From the NCBI RefSeq assembly GCF_022558445.1, contig NZ_CP054699.1:3116001-3180000 (forward strand): a stretch of DNA of 64,000 nucleotides, given 5' to 3'. Origin of the DNA: Candidatus Contubernalis alkalaceticus. GTDB taxonomy: Bacteria; Bacillota; Dethiobacteria; SKNC01. Position numbers and translations under genes: made by a program. This document shows positions 16,845 through 25,415 of the stretch, one piece after another (the stretch's first letter is position 1; each line of letters begins with the position of its first letter). The notes under the pieces are model-generated. The model saw nothing but the letters and a program-made list of their open reading frames with translations. It made no database searches and was not told where the DNA came from.

Positions 16845-19052
16845 TTAAAACATGGAATCCATAGTTAAAGCGGGATGTCCTTTTTCCTCTAAGAAGCCCA
16901 GAATTTCCTCTGCGGTGGTGCCCACGGTCTCGTCGGCAATCTTATCCACAAAGTCTTCTCCCAGACCCTGCTTTACAGCAACTTTCACCAGGTCTTCACC
17001 CAGCTGTTCCTTCAAGGATTTAGGAATCCAGACCAGTCTGGCCAGGCCGCCTTCAGCCTTGACGAACTTATCGCTGAGAAGATACCCTTTGGAGTGGCCC
17101 ATGAATCCGGGGGTCTGCATACCGCCGCCCACAGAACCGGCCAGAGTGGAAAAGTTCATTCCACAGGGGGTGTCTCCACCGTGATCCCGGGTAGTGACCA
17201 TAACACCGTTGGCCTCGGGAACGATTGCGGCAATAGCTTCGAAACATCCGCAGGAAGTCATGGGATATTCCATGATGGAGTAAAGGTTCAGAGTTTCAGT
17301 CTTCCGCTGGGAATTTTCATAGACATATTCATTTACAGCCTGCCATTGGCCCTTCTCGGCATCAATGGGAGCCGCACTGACATCGATGGGACGGCAGGGG
17401 CCGTTGGCATCAATTTCATAAGCAGCCCGTCCATCCAACCAGCTAACCGCACCACATAGGCCGGTTCGGTCAGGAGAAACTACACAGACCTGAGCCGGGG
17501 CAAAGGACTGACAAAGTATACAGGAGTAGAAGGTATCCACAGACTCATCGCTGAGCTCGGCCAACCGCTGATCCCTGGTTGCATAAACTTCTTTAGCCTG
17601 GGCTAAAAGTTCATCAACTTTTGCCTGGTCGGTATAAAGGCCAATTTCTACCCGGTCCACAATAGCGGGGAATTCATTCTTCATTTTAGCCAGAATGATT
17701 TCACCGAAATGGCTTACGCGGAAGCCCTTCTCAAAAGCTTCATTACTTACACGGATCCAGTTGATATCCCTCTGACCCATATGGAACAGGCCTTCACCGA
17801 AGTTAATAAAGTCGTGGAGACGGCGCTCCAGAACCCCTTCGAAATCGTCCTGCATCTTTTTGCCGTAAACCTTGACCCATATTCCGATGGGCAGCCGTCC
17901 ACCCACTTCAATGGCATCCAGGTCAGGGCCTTCCACGGTAATTTTGCCATCTTCAATATCATCGGCTCCCACGGAACGAACAATTTCAAAACCGGAGGCT
18001 TTGGGTCCGCCCAGTTCAGCATGCATGTCGGCTCTACGAATGGTTTCACCTTCGAAGGATGGGCCGATAGCGATGGGAACAGGAATATCTAGAATCTTAA
18101 TCTTGATGCCCCGAAGTTCCATAGCATAGGAAACCAGGGTATCGTAATCGGGATGGGACTCATACCAGCCTGGAATTTGATGATCTTCGGGCAGCTCAGT
18201 GTCGCAAATAACCGGGAAGCCCAGGAATATAGCAGCAAAGTGTGCAGCTACTTGCACATCATCAATTTCTCCCAGGTGAAGGACAAAAGCCATGATACGT
18301 TTACGCTGGTATTCTCTGTGCTGTTCCCTTAAGCCGGGGTCAATACCCGCAAAAGCAATACCGGCACGGAGAGCATAGTTAACCACGTGGATAACCTGGG
18401 TAAAGTTGCCCAGTGGGAACTGGAAGAAATCCTTACCAACTTTAACCTTAGCTTCAAGCACCTGCTCACATACTTCGTTACAGAAGAAGTTCATCATACC
18501 TTTGCCCATCAGTTCCCTGGCTAAGTTGCCGGCATCTTCCGAGGTCCTGGCCTTACCCACGATAACTGCTTCACCGGGGATGGTCCAGTCCACCATCAAA
18601 ATACCATATTTCCTCATAATGGGGTCTTCAATAAAACCTGTATATGGATCAACATGCCTGTGACCATATCTCAGATAGTTTACCGTTTCAATAATTTCCG
18701 CGGCATAGGCGGTAGTTTCACCAGCCAACCGGGCCATGTTAAAGCTTACGTCACTTTCATTAACTTGGGCACGCATCCGGTTCAGGATAGGGGGTAATTG
18801 TCCCAGTTCAGTAATTTCCTCACCACTGAGGGACCGTATTACCGGTAGAAAATAAGCGGTATCAGGATAACCTACTTTTGCATCCGGACCAAACTCGGCC
18901 AAGGCTTTACTTAATAGAATTTCAGCGTAACTGCAGGCAATAATTGCTCCATTGATAGCCCGCTGGAACAGGCGCGTCGGGGGATTATCCTTAATCGCCT
19001 CTTCTGCTTCATTATAAATCTGTTCAAAATTCAGCTCTTCAGACACTTTCAT
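16845..19052 (-). CDS. acsB: Acetyl-CoA synthase (CO-methylating), AcsB
   Basis: 735 residues, close to the 729 of Moorella ACS. Domain 1 (about 1-310) docks on CODH and holds the CO tunnel; domain 2 lies at about 315-495; domain 3 carries the A-cluster with CILCQSFAPAQVC, TGLCGAVSWLDG and SCGCFEAIAAI (about 510-600), the cysteines that bind the 4Fe-4S cluster and two nickels. It condenses CO, a methyl group from AcsCD and CoA. It follows acsA by 50 nt. Its first about 130 residues are duplicated as a separate gene at 24998-25390. Confidence 0.97.
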   Translation of the reverse strand: MKVSEELNFEQIYNEAEEAIKDNPPTRLFQRAINGAIIACSYAEILLSKALAEFGPDAKVGYPDTAYFLPVIRSLSGEEITELGQLPPILNRMRAQVNESDVSFNMARLAGETTAYAAEIIETVNYLRYGHRHVDPYTGFIEDPIMRKYGILMVDWTIPGEAVIVGKARTSEDAGNLARELMGKGMMNFFCNEVCEQVLEAKVKVGKDFFQFPLGNFTQVIHVVNYALRAGIAFAGIDPGLREQHREYQRKRIMAFVLHLGEIDDVQVAAHFAAIFLGFPVICDTELPEDHQIPGWYESHPDYDTLVSYAMELRGIKIKILDIPVPIAIGPSFEGETIRRADMHAELGGPKASGFEIVRSVGADDIEDGKITVEGPDLDAIEVGGRLPIGIWVKVYGKKMQDDFEGVLERRLHDFINFGEGLFHMGQRDINWIRVSNEAFEKGFRVSHFGEIILAKMKNEFPAIVDRVEIGLYTDQAKVDELLAQAKEVYATRDQRLAELSDESVDTFYSCILCQSFAPAQVCVVSPDRTGLCGAVSWLDGRAAYEIDANGPCRPIDVSAAPIDAEKGQWQAVNEYVYENSQRKTETLNLYSIMEYPMTSCGCFEAIAAIVPEANGVMVTTRDHGGDTPCGMNFSTLAGSVGGGMQTPGFMGHSKGYLLSDKFVKAEGGLARLVWIPKSLKEQLGEDLVKVAVKQGLGEDFVDKIADETVGTTAEEILGFLEEKGHPALTMDSMF

Positions 19053-19102
19053 TCCTCCTTTTATTTACATGTTCATACCATTGCATTACTGTATAAAATG
19101 GA

Positions 19103-21055
19103 CTACCAAAGATGAATCAGGTCGGTGCCGAGTTTCTCAGCAGTGGCCTTTTGTACTTTCAGTTTCCAGGCACGATAATCCAGGTGGTACAGCAGTTTTT
19201 CCGCCGCAATGTTGGGGTCGGTTTCGAAGTAGAAGAATCCGCCGTATACATCATGGGCAATCAGCTGAGCCACATCATTTACCAATGGGCTTCCTTCGAT
19301 GGGAGGCCATACACCTACGTGACAGGGCAGGCCTAAGGCAACTACCCAGGAACCGATGGAAACCGCTTTTTCACTCATGGCTTCCGGTGCGCTTCCTACA
19401 TAAGGAATCCGAGGTACGTCTACGCCCATGTCATTGGCCATGGCGGTTGCCAGGTCATAACAACGGCTGTTGTCCACGCAGGAACCCATGTGGAATACTA
19501 AGGGAAGCTCTACGCCGCTGGCGTCGGAAAGCTTCTTCAAGAAGGCCTTCAGGCCGTCTCCAGCATACTCATCGATGGCTGCTGAACTCAGCAGGCCTTC
19601 TTTAGCATAAGATTGGGCGGCACAGCCGGTGGCTACGACAAATACATTGTTCTTAGCCAGTTCTTTGGCTATGGTGTTGTGGCCATCGTCCTGCTTAGCC
19701 TTCAGGTTATTACAGCCGGCCATCAAAGCCACACCTTTTACCTGGCCTTCCATAATGGCATCATTCAGCACCCGGATGGGGTTCTCTTTATTGACAGAAG
19801 CAAAAATATCCATCATGGCTTCGAAGCTGAATCCGGCAATAACATCTTTAACAACCTTAGGAATATTAACTACGCCGGGCTTACGCTCTTTATAAGCAGC
19901 GATAGCGGTGCGAACTACGTCTTTTGCGTTTTCCATGGCATACTTTTCGTTATAGGCGATATGATAGGATCCGGGAATCTTTGAGATTGAAGAGGTGGTG
20001 ATAATCCGGGTATGGAAACACTCGGATACCGCCCGAAGACCCGGCATGATGCACTGTACGTCCACCACATAGGCGTCAATTGCTCCGGTCATCATAATCA
20101 ATTCCTGAGAGGCATAGCTGGTCACAATGGGAACACCCTGCCGCATTAATACTTCGTTACCGGTGCAGCAGATACCCATGCACTTAACACCTTTGGCTCC
20201 TGCAGCTTCTGCGTCTGCCTTCATTTCCTTGGCAGCCTTTACTACCATTTCACTCAAAAGCGGGTTGTGGCCGTGAACTACCAGGTTAACCATCTCGGGA
20301 TCAATAACTCCCATGTTGGCCTCTGACTTAACAGGCTTAGGTGTTCCGAAGAGCACGTCGGTCAAATCGGTAGCAATATGCATGCCGGTGTAATCGCAAA
20401 GCGCTGTCTTAAGTGCCCCGAAGATAATGTTTACGGGGTCGGCGTCCACACCAATATGGGTCTGGTGAAGGATTTCCACTACAGAACCGTTGATATTGGC
20501 AGGAAGGATATTACATTCATTGAACTTCTTCATGCGGCCTTCGGTGATGGTGGTGCTCAACCATACGGGAGGCACGCCTTTGTAGGTTCCGAAATCTTCC
20601 AGGGCCAGCTTGGCTACTTCTGCAGCCAGAGTGTTATCGTCTTTGCCTTCGTAGCTGATACCTACTCTGTCGGCAACCCTCTTTAACTTATCGGAATCCG
20701 TAATCTTATAGTCTTTAGCATGTCCTTCCGCTACTTCTAACAGTGTCTCCGCTACATGACGGCCGTGGTCGGAGTGGGCGGAACAACCGCCGGCTACTGC
20801 CCGGGCAATACCACGGGCTACAATGGTGTAGGCGGTGGCACCACAAACACCCTTAGGAGCCTTCTTGGTAATCCGGCAGGGTCCGTTCAAACAGATTCTA
20901 CAACAGACACCGGTACTTCCATAGTTACACTGAGGCTGCTGATCCAGATACCGCTGAAACGCCGTATCGTAACCCTTGTCCTCAATCTGCTCCAGGATTT
21001 CCAGAGCCGCTGGATCTGAAGTGTTTTTAAAGTCTTTTGCTTTTTTAGCAGACAT
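19103..21055 (-). CDS. acsA: Carbon monoxide dehydrogenase, ACS-associated (AcsA/CooS), copy 1
   Basis: 650 residues. It reduces CO2 to CO at a Ni-Fe-S C-cluster and feeds CO through a tunnel to AcsB. Cluster D/B cysteines are seen in CNYGSTGVCCRICLNGPCRI (about 42-62); C-cluster and proton-path residues lie in ALCDYTGMHIATDLTD and VHGHNPLLSEM, GICCTGNEV, VVATGCAAQSYAKEG and FHMGSCVDNSRCYD. It sits between cooC and acsB, as in Moorella. It differs from the second copy at 22449 by only five substitutions and one extra residue near the N-terminus. Confidence 0.97.
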   Translation of the reverse strand: MSAKKAKDFKNTSDPAALEILEQIEDKGYDTAFQRYLDQQPQCNYGSTGVCCRICLNGPCRITKKAPKGVCGATAYTIVARGIARAVAGGCSAHSDHGRHVAETLLEVAEGHAKDYKITDSDKLKRVADRVGISYEGKDDNTLAAEVAKLALEDFGTYKGVPPVWLSTTITEGRMKKFNECNILPANINGSVVEILHQTHIGVDADPVNIIFGALKTALCDYTGMHIATDLTDVLFGTPKPVKSEANMGVIDPEMVNLVVHGHNPLLSEMVVKAAKEMKADAEAAGAKGVKCMGICCTGNEVLMRQGVPIVTSYASQELIMMTGAIDAYVVDVQCIMPGLRAVSECFHTRIITTSSISKIPGSYHIAYNEKYAMENAKDVVRTAIAAYKERKPGVVNIPKVVKDVIAGFSFEAMMDIFASVNKENPIRVLNDAIMEGQVKGVALMAGCNNLKAKQDDGHNTIAKELAKNNVFVVATGCAAQSYAKEGLLSSAAIDEYAGDGLKAFLKKLSDASGVELPLVFHMGSCVDNSRCYDLATAMANDMGVDVPRIPYVGSAPEAMSEKAVSIGSWVVALGLPCHVGVWPPIEGSPLVNDVAQLIAHDVYGGFFYFETDPNIAAEKLLYHLDYRAWKLKVQKATAEKLGTDLIHLW

Positions 21056-21120
21056 ATGTTTTTCCTAACCTCCTTGAATCTTTTTAATCACAGCATACGC
21101 TTAACTAAAATCCTTCAAGC

Positions 21121-21160
21121 GCATGCAATGTGTCCTATAAAAACGCATGCATTGTTTCCT
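21121..21160. repeat. 24-nt spaced direct repeat between cooC and acsA
   Basis: GCATGCAATGTGTCCT (21121-21136) and GCATGCATTGTTTCCT (21145-21160) are near-identical and spaced one unit apart, just upstream of the acsA ribosome site. The phased arrangement resembles a protein or RNA-binding site; no function is known. Confidence 0.5.
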
Positions 21161-21182
21161 AAAAAAATAGTGCTCCGACTTA

Positions 21183-21953
21183 CTAAATCTTCACCTCCTC
21201 CAGAATTTTTTTATAAACTCCCTCCAGGTTGGGTAATAACTCTTCTTCCGCCAGAACACCCTTCTCTTCAGCCATGGCGGTTTCCCACACGCCCTCATCG
21301 AATTTAAGGACTCCTATTAGTTCATCTTCTGTAAATTGGGCACGAATGAATTCCTCTTCCTTGCTATGTCTAATTTTATTACCCAAAACTTTTATCTTCC
21401 TGATTCCCAGGTCTTGGGCCAGCTTTTGAACTACCTTAGCAGTCTGCACGCTGACCTTGGTGGGCTCAGTAACAATAATCATTGTATCCACACCATCAGA
21501 TGTCCCCCGGGTAAGATGTTCAATGCCTGCACTCATATCCAGGATGACCACGTCGTTCTTATCAAAGAGAAGAGAATTCAGTACAGCATTAAGGAAGGTA
21601 TTCTCCTTGCAGTAGCAGGCTGAACCTCCCTGTTTTATGCCGCCCATCCTCAGCAGTCTCACCTTATCCTTAGCAATACTGTAATTTTCAATTACATCGT
21701 CAACATCAGGGTTCAGGTCAAAGAAAAGGCCCCCTCCACCCGTCGTTTTTTTGTCAATAACTTCATTTAGTTCAACTAAGGGAGTCAAATTAGCCAATTC
21801 CTCCGAGGGGAAACCAAGAGTTTGCCCCAGGCTTATATCAGGATCAGCGTCTACGGCGTATACATTATAACCATCATTTAAAAAAGCTTTAACCAGGTTT
21901 GCTGCTACAGTTGTTTTGCCTACACCGCCTTTTCCGGATACGGCTATCTTCAC
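21183..21953 (-). CDS. cooC: CooC-type nickel-insertion ATPase for CODH
   Basis: 256 residues of the MinD/ParA-like ATPase group. The deviant Walker A is KIAVSGKGGVGKTT at the N-terminus, with DADPDISLGQTLG and the CooC-type CYCKENTFLNAV motif (CXC, metal binding) near residue 115, then VILDMSAGIEHLTRG. CooC loads nickel into the CODH C-cluster. It starts at GTG 21953 with an AGGAGG site 9 nt before. It opens the acs operon: a terminator for the upstream cooS2 stands at about 22345-22400, and its own promoter should lie in 21960-22340. Confidence 0.95.
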   Translation of the reverse strand: MKIAVSGKGGVGKTTVAANLVKAFLNDGYNVYAVDADPDISLGQTLGFPSEELANLTPLVELNEVIDKKTTGGGGLFFDLNPDVDDVIENYSIAKDKVRLLRMGGIKQGGSACYCKENTFLNAVLNSLLFDKNDVVILDMSAGIEHLTRGTSDGVDTMIIVTEPTKVSVQTAKVVQKLAQDLGIRKIKVLGNKIRHSKEEEFIRAQFTEDELIGVLKFDEGVWETAMAEEKGVLAEEELLPNLEGVYKKILEEVKI

Positions 21954-22448
21954 TTCTGCAAAACCTCCTATAATAAAGTATATATAGTTTTGATTAATAC
22001 TAGAGCCTATTACATGTACCCTTGATATATATTCGACGGATTTAATTGAAATCCTTTTTTTACTTTAAGTTCTTTTATTCACTTTTCAAATCATTGCAAA
22101 CCCCTTTTATCCTCAGAACATCTAGAAATATGAACAAAAAATACAACACATTTCTAAAAAATTTTTTTCAAATGTTTGCAAAACTTTTCCTTCTAAAAAT
22201 TAACCTTCTAAAACTTACTTTTAATGCAGCAGCGCTTAAATTGAAATTAATTAAGACATTAACTGATATATATTTTTATTTCCTTCTCGAAGGATTTTTT
22301 CCTGCCAAAAAATAATTTAAATTTTTTAATAAGTCACAAAATAAAAACAATTACAAAAAAGGTGTTCTCCCCACTCTTTCTAATTGGGGGAACACCTTTT
22401 ACAGAGCATCTATGTTGGTTATCGGTTCACCTGACAATACTTACTTCA
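21954..22448. other. Intergenic region with cooS2 terminator and likely cooC promoter
   Basis: 495 nt, very AT-rich. It holds the strong terminator at 22345-22400 and, left of it, only AT-rich sequence; a possible promoter reads TTGCAA then TAAAAG 16 nt later on the minus strand near 22080-22105, but it is weak. A plus-strand ORF at 22046-22315 is compositional and not a gene. Confidence 0.55.
22348..22402 (-). terminator. Strong terminator of cooS2
   Basis: AAAAGGTGTTC.CCCC pairs with GGGG.GAACACCTTTT (22357-22372 with 22385-22400) and runs into TTTTTTG on the minus strand. It makes cooS2 its own transcription unit, separate from cooC-acsA. Confidence 0.88.
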
Positions 22449-24398
22449 TTACCAAAGATGAATCAGGTCGGTGCCCAGTTTCTCAGCAGTAGCCTTTTGT
22501 ACTTTCAGTTTCCAGGCACGATAATCCAGGTGATAGATCAGTTTTTCCGCCGCAATGTTGGGGTCGGTTTCGAAGTAGAAGAATCCGCCGTATACATCAT
22601 GGGCAATCAGCTGAGCCACATCATTTACCAGTGGGCTTCCTTCGATGGGAGGCCATACTCCTACGTGACAGGGCAGGCCTAAGGCAACTACCCAGGAACC
22701 GATGGAAACCGCTTTTTCACTCATGGCTTCCGGTGCGCTTCCTACATAAGGAATCCGAGGTACGTCTACGCCCATGTCATTGGCCATGGCGGTTGCCAGG
22801 TCATAACAACGGGTGTTGTCCACGCAGGAACCCATGTGGAATACTAAGGGAAGCTCTACGCCGCTGGCGTCGGAAAGCTTCTTCAAGAAAGCCTTCAGGC
22901 CGTCTCCAGCATACTCATCGATAGCTGCTGAACTCAGCAGGCCTTCTTTAGCATAAGATTGGGCGGCACAGCCGGTGGCTACTACAAAAACGTTGTTCTT
23001 AGCCAGTTCTTTGGCTATGGTGTTGTGGCCATCGTCCTGCTTAGCCTTCAGGTTATTACAGCCGGCCATCAAAGCTACACCTTTAACCTGGCCTTCCATA
23101 ATGGCATCATTCAGCACCCGGATGGGGTTCTCTTTATTGACGGAAGCAAAAACATCCATCATGGCTTCGAAGCTGAATCCGGCAATAACATCTTTAACAA
23201 CCTTAGGAATATTAACTACGCCGGGCTTACGCTCTTTATAAGCAGCGATAGCGGTGCGAACTACGTCTTTTGCGTTTTCCATGGCATACTTTTCGTTATA
23301 GGCGATATGATAGGATCCGGGAATCTTAGAGATTGAAGATGTGGTGATAATCCGGGTATGGAAACACTCGGATACCGCCCGGAGACCCGGCATGATGCAC
23401 TGTACGTCCACCACATAGGCGTCAATTGCTCCGGTCATCATAATCAGTTCCTGAGAGGCATAGCTGGTCACAATGGGAACACCCTGCCGCATTAATACTT
23501 CGTTACCGGTGCAGCAGATACCCATGCACTTAACACCTTTGGCTCCTGCAGCTTCTGCGTCTGCCTTCATTTCTTTGGCAGCTTTTACTACCATCTCACT
23601 CAAGAGCGGGTTGTGGCCGTGAACTACCAGGTTAACCATCTCGGGATCAATAACTCCCATGTTGGCCTCTGACTTAACAGGCTTAGGTGTTCCAAAGAGC
23701 ACGTCGGTCAAGTCGGTAGCAATATGCATGCCGGTATAGTCGCAAAGCGCTGTCTTAAGTGCCCCGAAGATAATGTTTACGGGGTCGGCATCCACACCAA
23801 TGTGAGTCTGGTGGAGAATCTCAACCACAGAACCGTTTACGTTGGCGGGAAGGATATTACATTCGTTGAACTTCTTCATGCGGCCTTCGGTGATGGTGGT
23901 GCTCAACCATACGGGAGGCACGCCTTTGTAGGTTCCGAAATCTTCCAGGGCCAGCTTGGCTACTTCCGCAGCCAGAGTGTTATCGTCTTTGCCTTCGTAG
24001 CTGATACCTACTCTGTCGGCAACCCTCTTTAACTTATCGGGATCCGTAATCTTATAGTCTTTAGCATGTCCTTCCGCTACTTCTAACAGTGTCTCCGCTA
24101 CATGACGGCCGTGGTCGGAGTGGGCGGAACAACCGCCGGCTACTGCCCGGGCAATACCACGGGCTACAATGGTGTAGGCGGTGGCACCACAAACACCCTT
24201 AGGAGCCTTCTTGGTAATCCGGCAGGGGCCGTTCAAACAGATTCTACAACAAACACCGGTACTTCCATAGTTACACTGAGGCTGCTGATCCAGATACCGC
24301 TGAAACGCCGTATCGTAACCCTTGTCCTCAATCTGCTCCAGGATTTCCAGAGCCGCTGGATCTGAAGTGTTTTTAAAGTCTTTTGCTTTTTTACTCAC
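22449..24398 (-). CDS. cooS: Carbon monoxide dehydrogenase, second near-identical copy
   Basis: 649 residues. It is the same CODH as acsA apart from an N-terminal one-residue indel (MSKKAKD versus MSAKKAKD) and five substitutions by eye: S/P in KITDxDKL, I/V in PANxNG, I/V in MMDxFA, S/T in VDNxRC and L/I in EKLxYH. All cluster-binding cysteines are kept, so it should be active. DNA is also almost identical up to both ends, while the flanks differ, which fits recent duplication or gene conversion. It starts at GTG with AGGAGG and has its own terminator. It may act alone, for example in CO oxidation, or keep extra AcsA available. Confidence 0.96.
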   Translation of the reverse strand: MSKKAKDFKNTSDPAALEILEQIEDKGYDTAFQRYLDQQPQCNYGSTGVCCRICLNGPCRITKKAPKGVCGATAYTIVARGIARAVAGGCSAHSDHGRHVAETLLEVAEGHAKDYKITDPDKLKRVADRVGISYEGKDDNTLAAEVAKLALEDFGTYKGVPPVWLSTTITEGRMKKFNECNILPANVNGSVVEILHQTHIGVDADPVNIIFGALKTALCDYTGMHIATDLTDVLFGTPKPVKSEANMGVIDPEMVNLVVHGHNPLLSEMVVKAAKEMKADAEAAGAKGVKCMGICCTGNEVLMRQGVPIVTSYASQELIMMTGAIDAYVVDVQCIMPGLRAVSECFHTRIITTSSISKIPGSYHIAYNEKYAMENAKDVVRTAIAAYKERKPGVVNIPKVVKDVIAGFSFEAMMDVFASVNKENPIRVLNDAIMEGQVKGVALMAGCNNLKAKQDDGHNTIAKELAKNNVFVVATGCAAQSYAKEGLLSSAAIDEYAGDGLKAFLKKLSDASGVELPLVFHMGSCVDNTRCYDLATAMANDMGVDVPRIPYVGSAPEAMSEKAVSIGSWVVALGLPCHVGVWPPIEGSPLVNDVAQLIAHDVYGGFFYFETDPNIAAEKLIYHLDYRAWKLKVQKATAEKLGTDLIHLW

Positions 24399-24491
24399 TT
24401 AGCTCATTCCTCCTTATTTTCCCTTCAATTTAACCTATTCGCTTAATTCATAAGTCAAACGTATAAATTATGTACATTTAAGTATATTTAA

Positions 24492-24620
24492 GTTTATCTT
24501 TTTTTTTAGGGAATAAGACCCCCACCTCTAAACGTTAGCGTTTGTGGGGCTTAAAATCTGGTGGAGTAGAGTCTCCACCAGATTCCCCGATTTTTTAAGC
24601 TTGCTGAAACCAGTTCGCTT
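24492..24620 (+). repeat. Dispersed three-hairpin repeat, copy 1 (IS200/IS605-end or omegaRNA-like)
   Basis: About 128 nt closely matching 32515-32640. Plus-strand hairpins: CCCCCAC...GTGGGG enclosing AAACG-loop-CGTTT; CTGGTGGAG-loop-CTCCACCAG; and an AAGCTTGCT region before CCAGTTC. The core GGGGCTTAAAATCTGGTGGA is identical in both copies. Serial hairpins ending in a (G/C)AGTTC tail resemble the right ends of IS200/IS605 elements, from which TnpB guide RNAs derive. No tnpA or tnpB is present, so this is an orphan end or MITE. Confidence 0.6.
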
Positions 24621-24849
24621 AAACACATTTTGGTACATTGCACCAATCATAACAATATTTGATTAAACCATCTTTCACCTGGTAGACTCTTTGACAAAGC
24701 CACTTCAAGACTTATCCTTATGCCCTCAAAAACAAAAAATCTAGTGCCGCCCCTCACCTCCTTAAGTCAAACTAATTGCCTCCCACCTGGATCAATTACC
24801 ACAATTATTCAGCAGCAATTATTTTAATTAACTTCTTCTTCAGACAAAA

Positions 24850-24916
24850 CATAAGGACGGTTCTCCTGTCTCCCATGATACCTTTACTACTATGATTGAC
24901 TCTCAAACCGTCCCAT
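24850..24916. repeat. REP-like hairpin with GGACGGTT ends
   Basis: GGACGGTT (about 24855) and AACCGTCC (about 24908) are inverted about 60 nt apart. GGGGACGGTTC-type palindromes are common as REP/RAYT-linked elements in Clostridia; related sequences stand at 32387-32447 and 46368-46420. Confidence 0.5.
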
Positions 24917-24997
24917 AACTTTCAAATAAATTTATCAACTCCAAAATAACACTGGCCCATCAATATAAACCCATGCTACCTAAAATTTCCACTAAAA

Positions 24998-25390
24998 TTA
25001 CAGTTCGTCTAAAAAGCCTGTCCAGGCATCCCCACGTTCCTCACTCTTTAAAAATTTGATAGTTTCAATAATTTCCAGAGCATAGGCTGTGGACTCATCT
25101 GCCTGCCGGGACATGGCAAAGGAAATTTCTCCTTCCTTCACCCGGGCCCTCATCTCATTTAAAATTACGGGCAGCTGCCCCAGGCAGCTTATGCCGTCCC
25201 CCTCAGTAGTCCGGATGGCAGGAAGATAATAAGCTGTATCGGGATAGCTTATTATCTGCTGCAGCCCATAATCCTTCAGTGCCTTGCTCAAAAGTATTTC
25301 GGCATAGCTGAGAGTAACAATAGCTCTGCCAATGGACCGTAGGAATAACCTTTCAGCACTTTCACTGTCTTTGTTTCCCTCTTGGGCCAT
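24998..25390 (-). CDS. Stand-alone homologue of the acetyl-CoA synthase N-terminal domain
   Basis: 130 residues, intact, with an AGGAGGG site 9-10 nt before ATG. It aligns without gaps to about residues 18-135 of AcsB and is about half identical by eye: shared blocks are SYAEILLSKAL, YPDTAYxLP, LGQLPxILNxMRA and TAYAxEIIET. That part of ACS forms the start of domain 1, which contacts CODH. The gene ends in GFLDEL instead of continuing into the rest of ACS, so no A-cluster is present. It lies 25 nt after clpC as the last gene of the ctsR operon and upstream of cooS2. The divergence with an open frame argues for selection rather than a decaying fragment. I infer a CODH-binding cap, chaperone or ClpC adaptor; function unknown. 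Confidence 0.85.
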   Translation of the reverse strand: MAQEGNKDSESAERLFLRSIGRAIVTLSYAEILLSKALKDYGLQQIISYPDTAYYLPAIRTTEGDGISCLGQLPVILNEMRARVKEGEISFAMSRQADESTAYALEIIETIKFLKSEERGDAWTGFLDEL

Positions 25391-25415
25391 TTTTTTAATC
25401 CCTCCTAATGTAATG

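Larger units (their letters stand above)
24399..24997. other. Intergenic region with two mobile-element-like repeats
   Basis: 599 nt between the ACS-N gene and cooS2. It contains the cooS2 upstream region (24400-24490), a dispersed three-hairpin repeat (24492-24620), unremarkable AT-rich DNA (24630-24840) and a GGACGGTT-type inverted repeat (24850-24916). No gene is seen. Confidence 0.7.

Noticed and set aside
22046-22315. Plus-strand ORF of 89 codons between cooC and cooS2
   Set aside because: Composition is Phe/Leu/Lys-rich from AT-rich DNA, no ribosome site, no family resemblance, and it faces against all neighbours.
24998-25390. Simple decaying fragment of a second acsB
   Set aside because: The frame is intact, the ribosome site is good, and the sequence has diverged to about half identity without a stop, which argues for a maintained gene.
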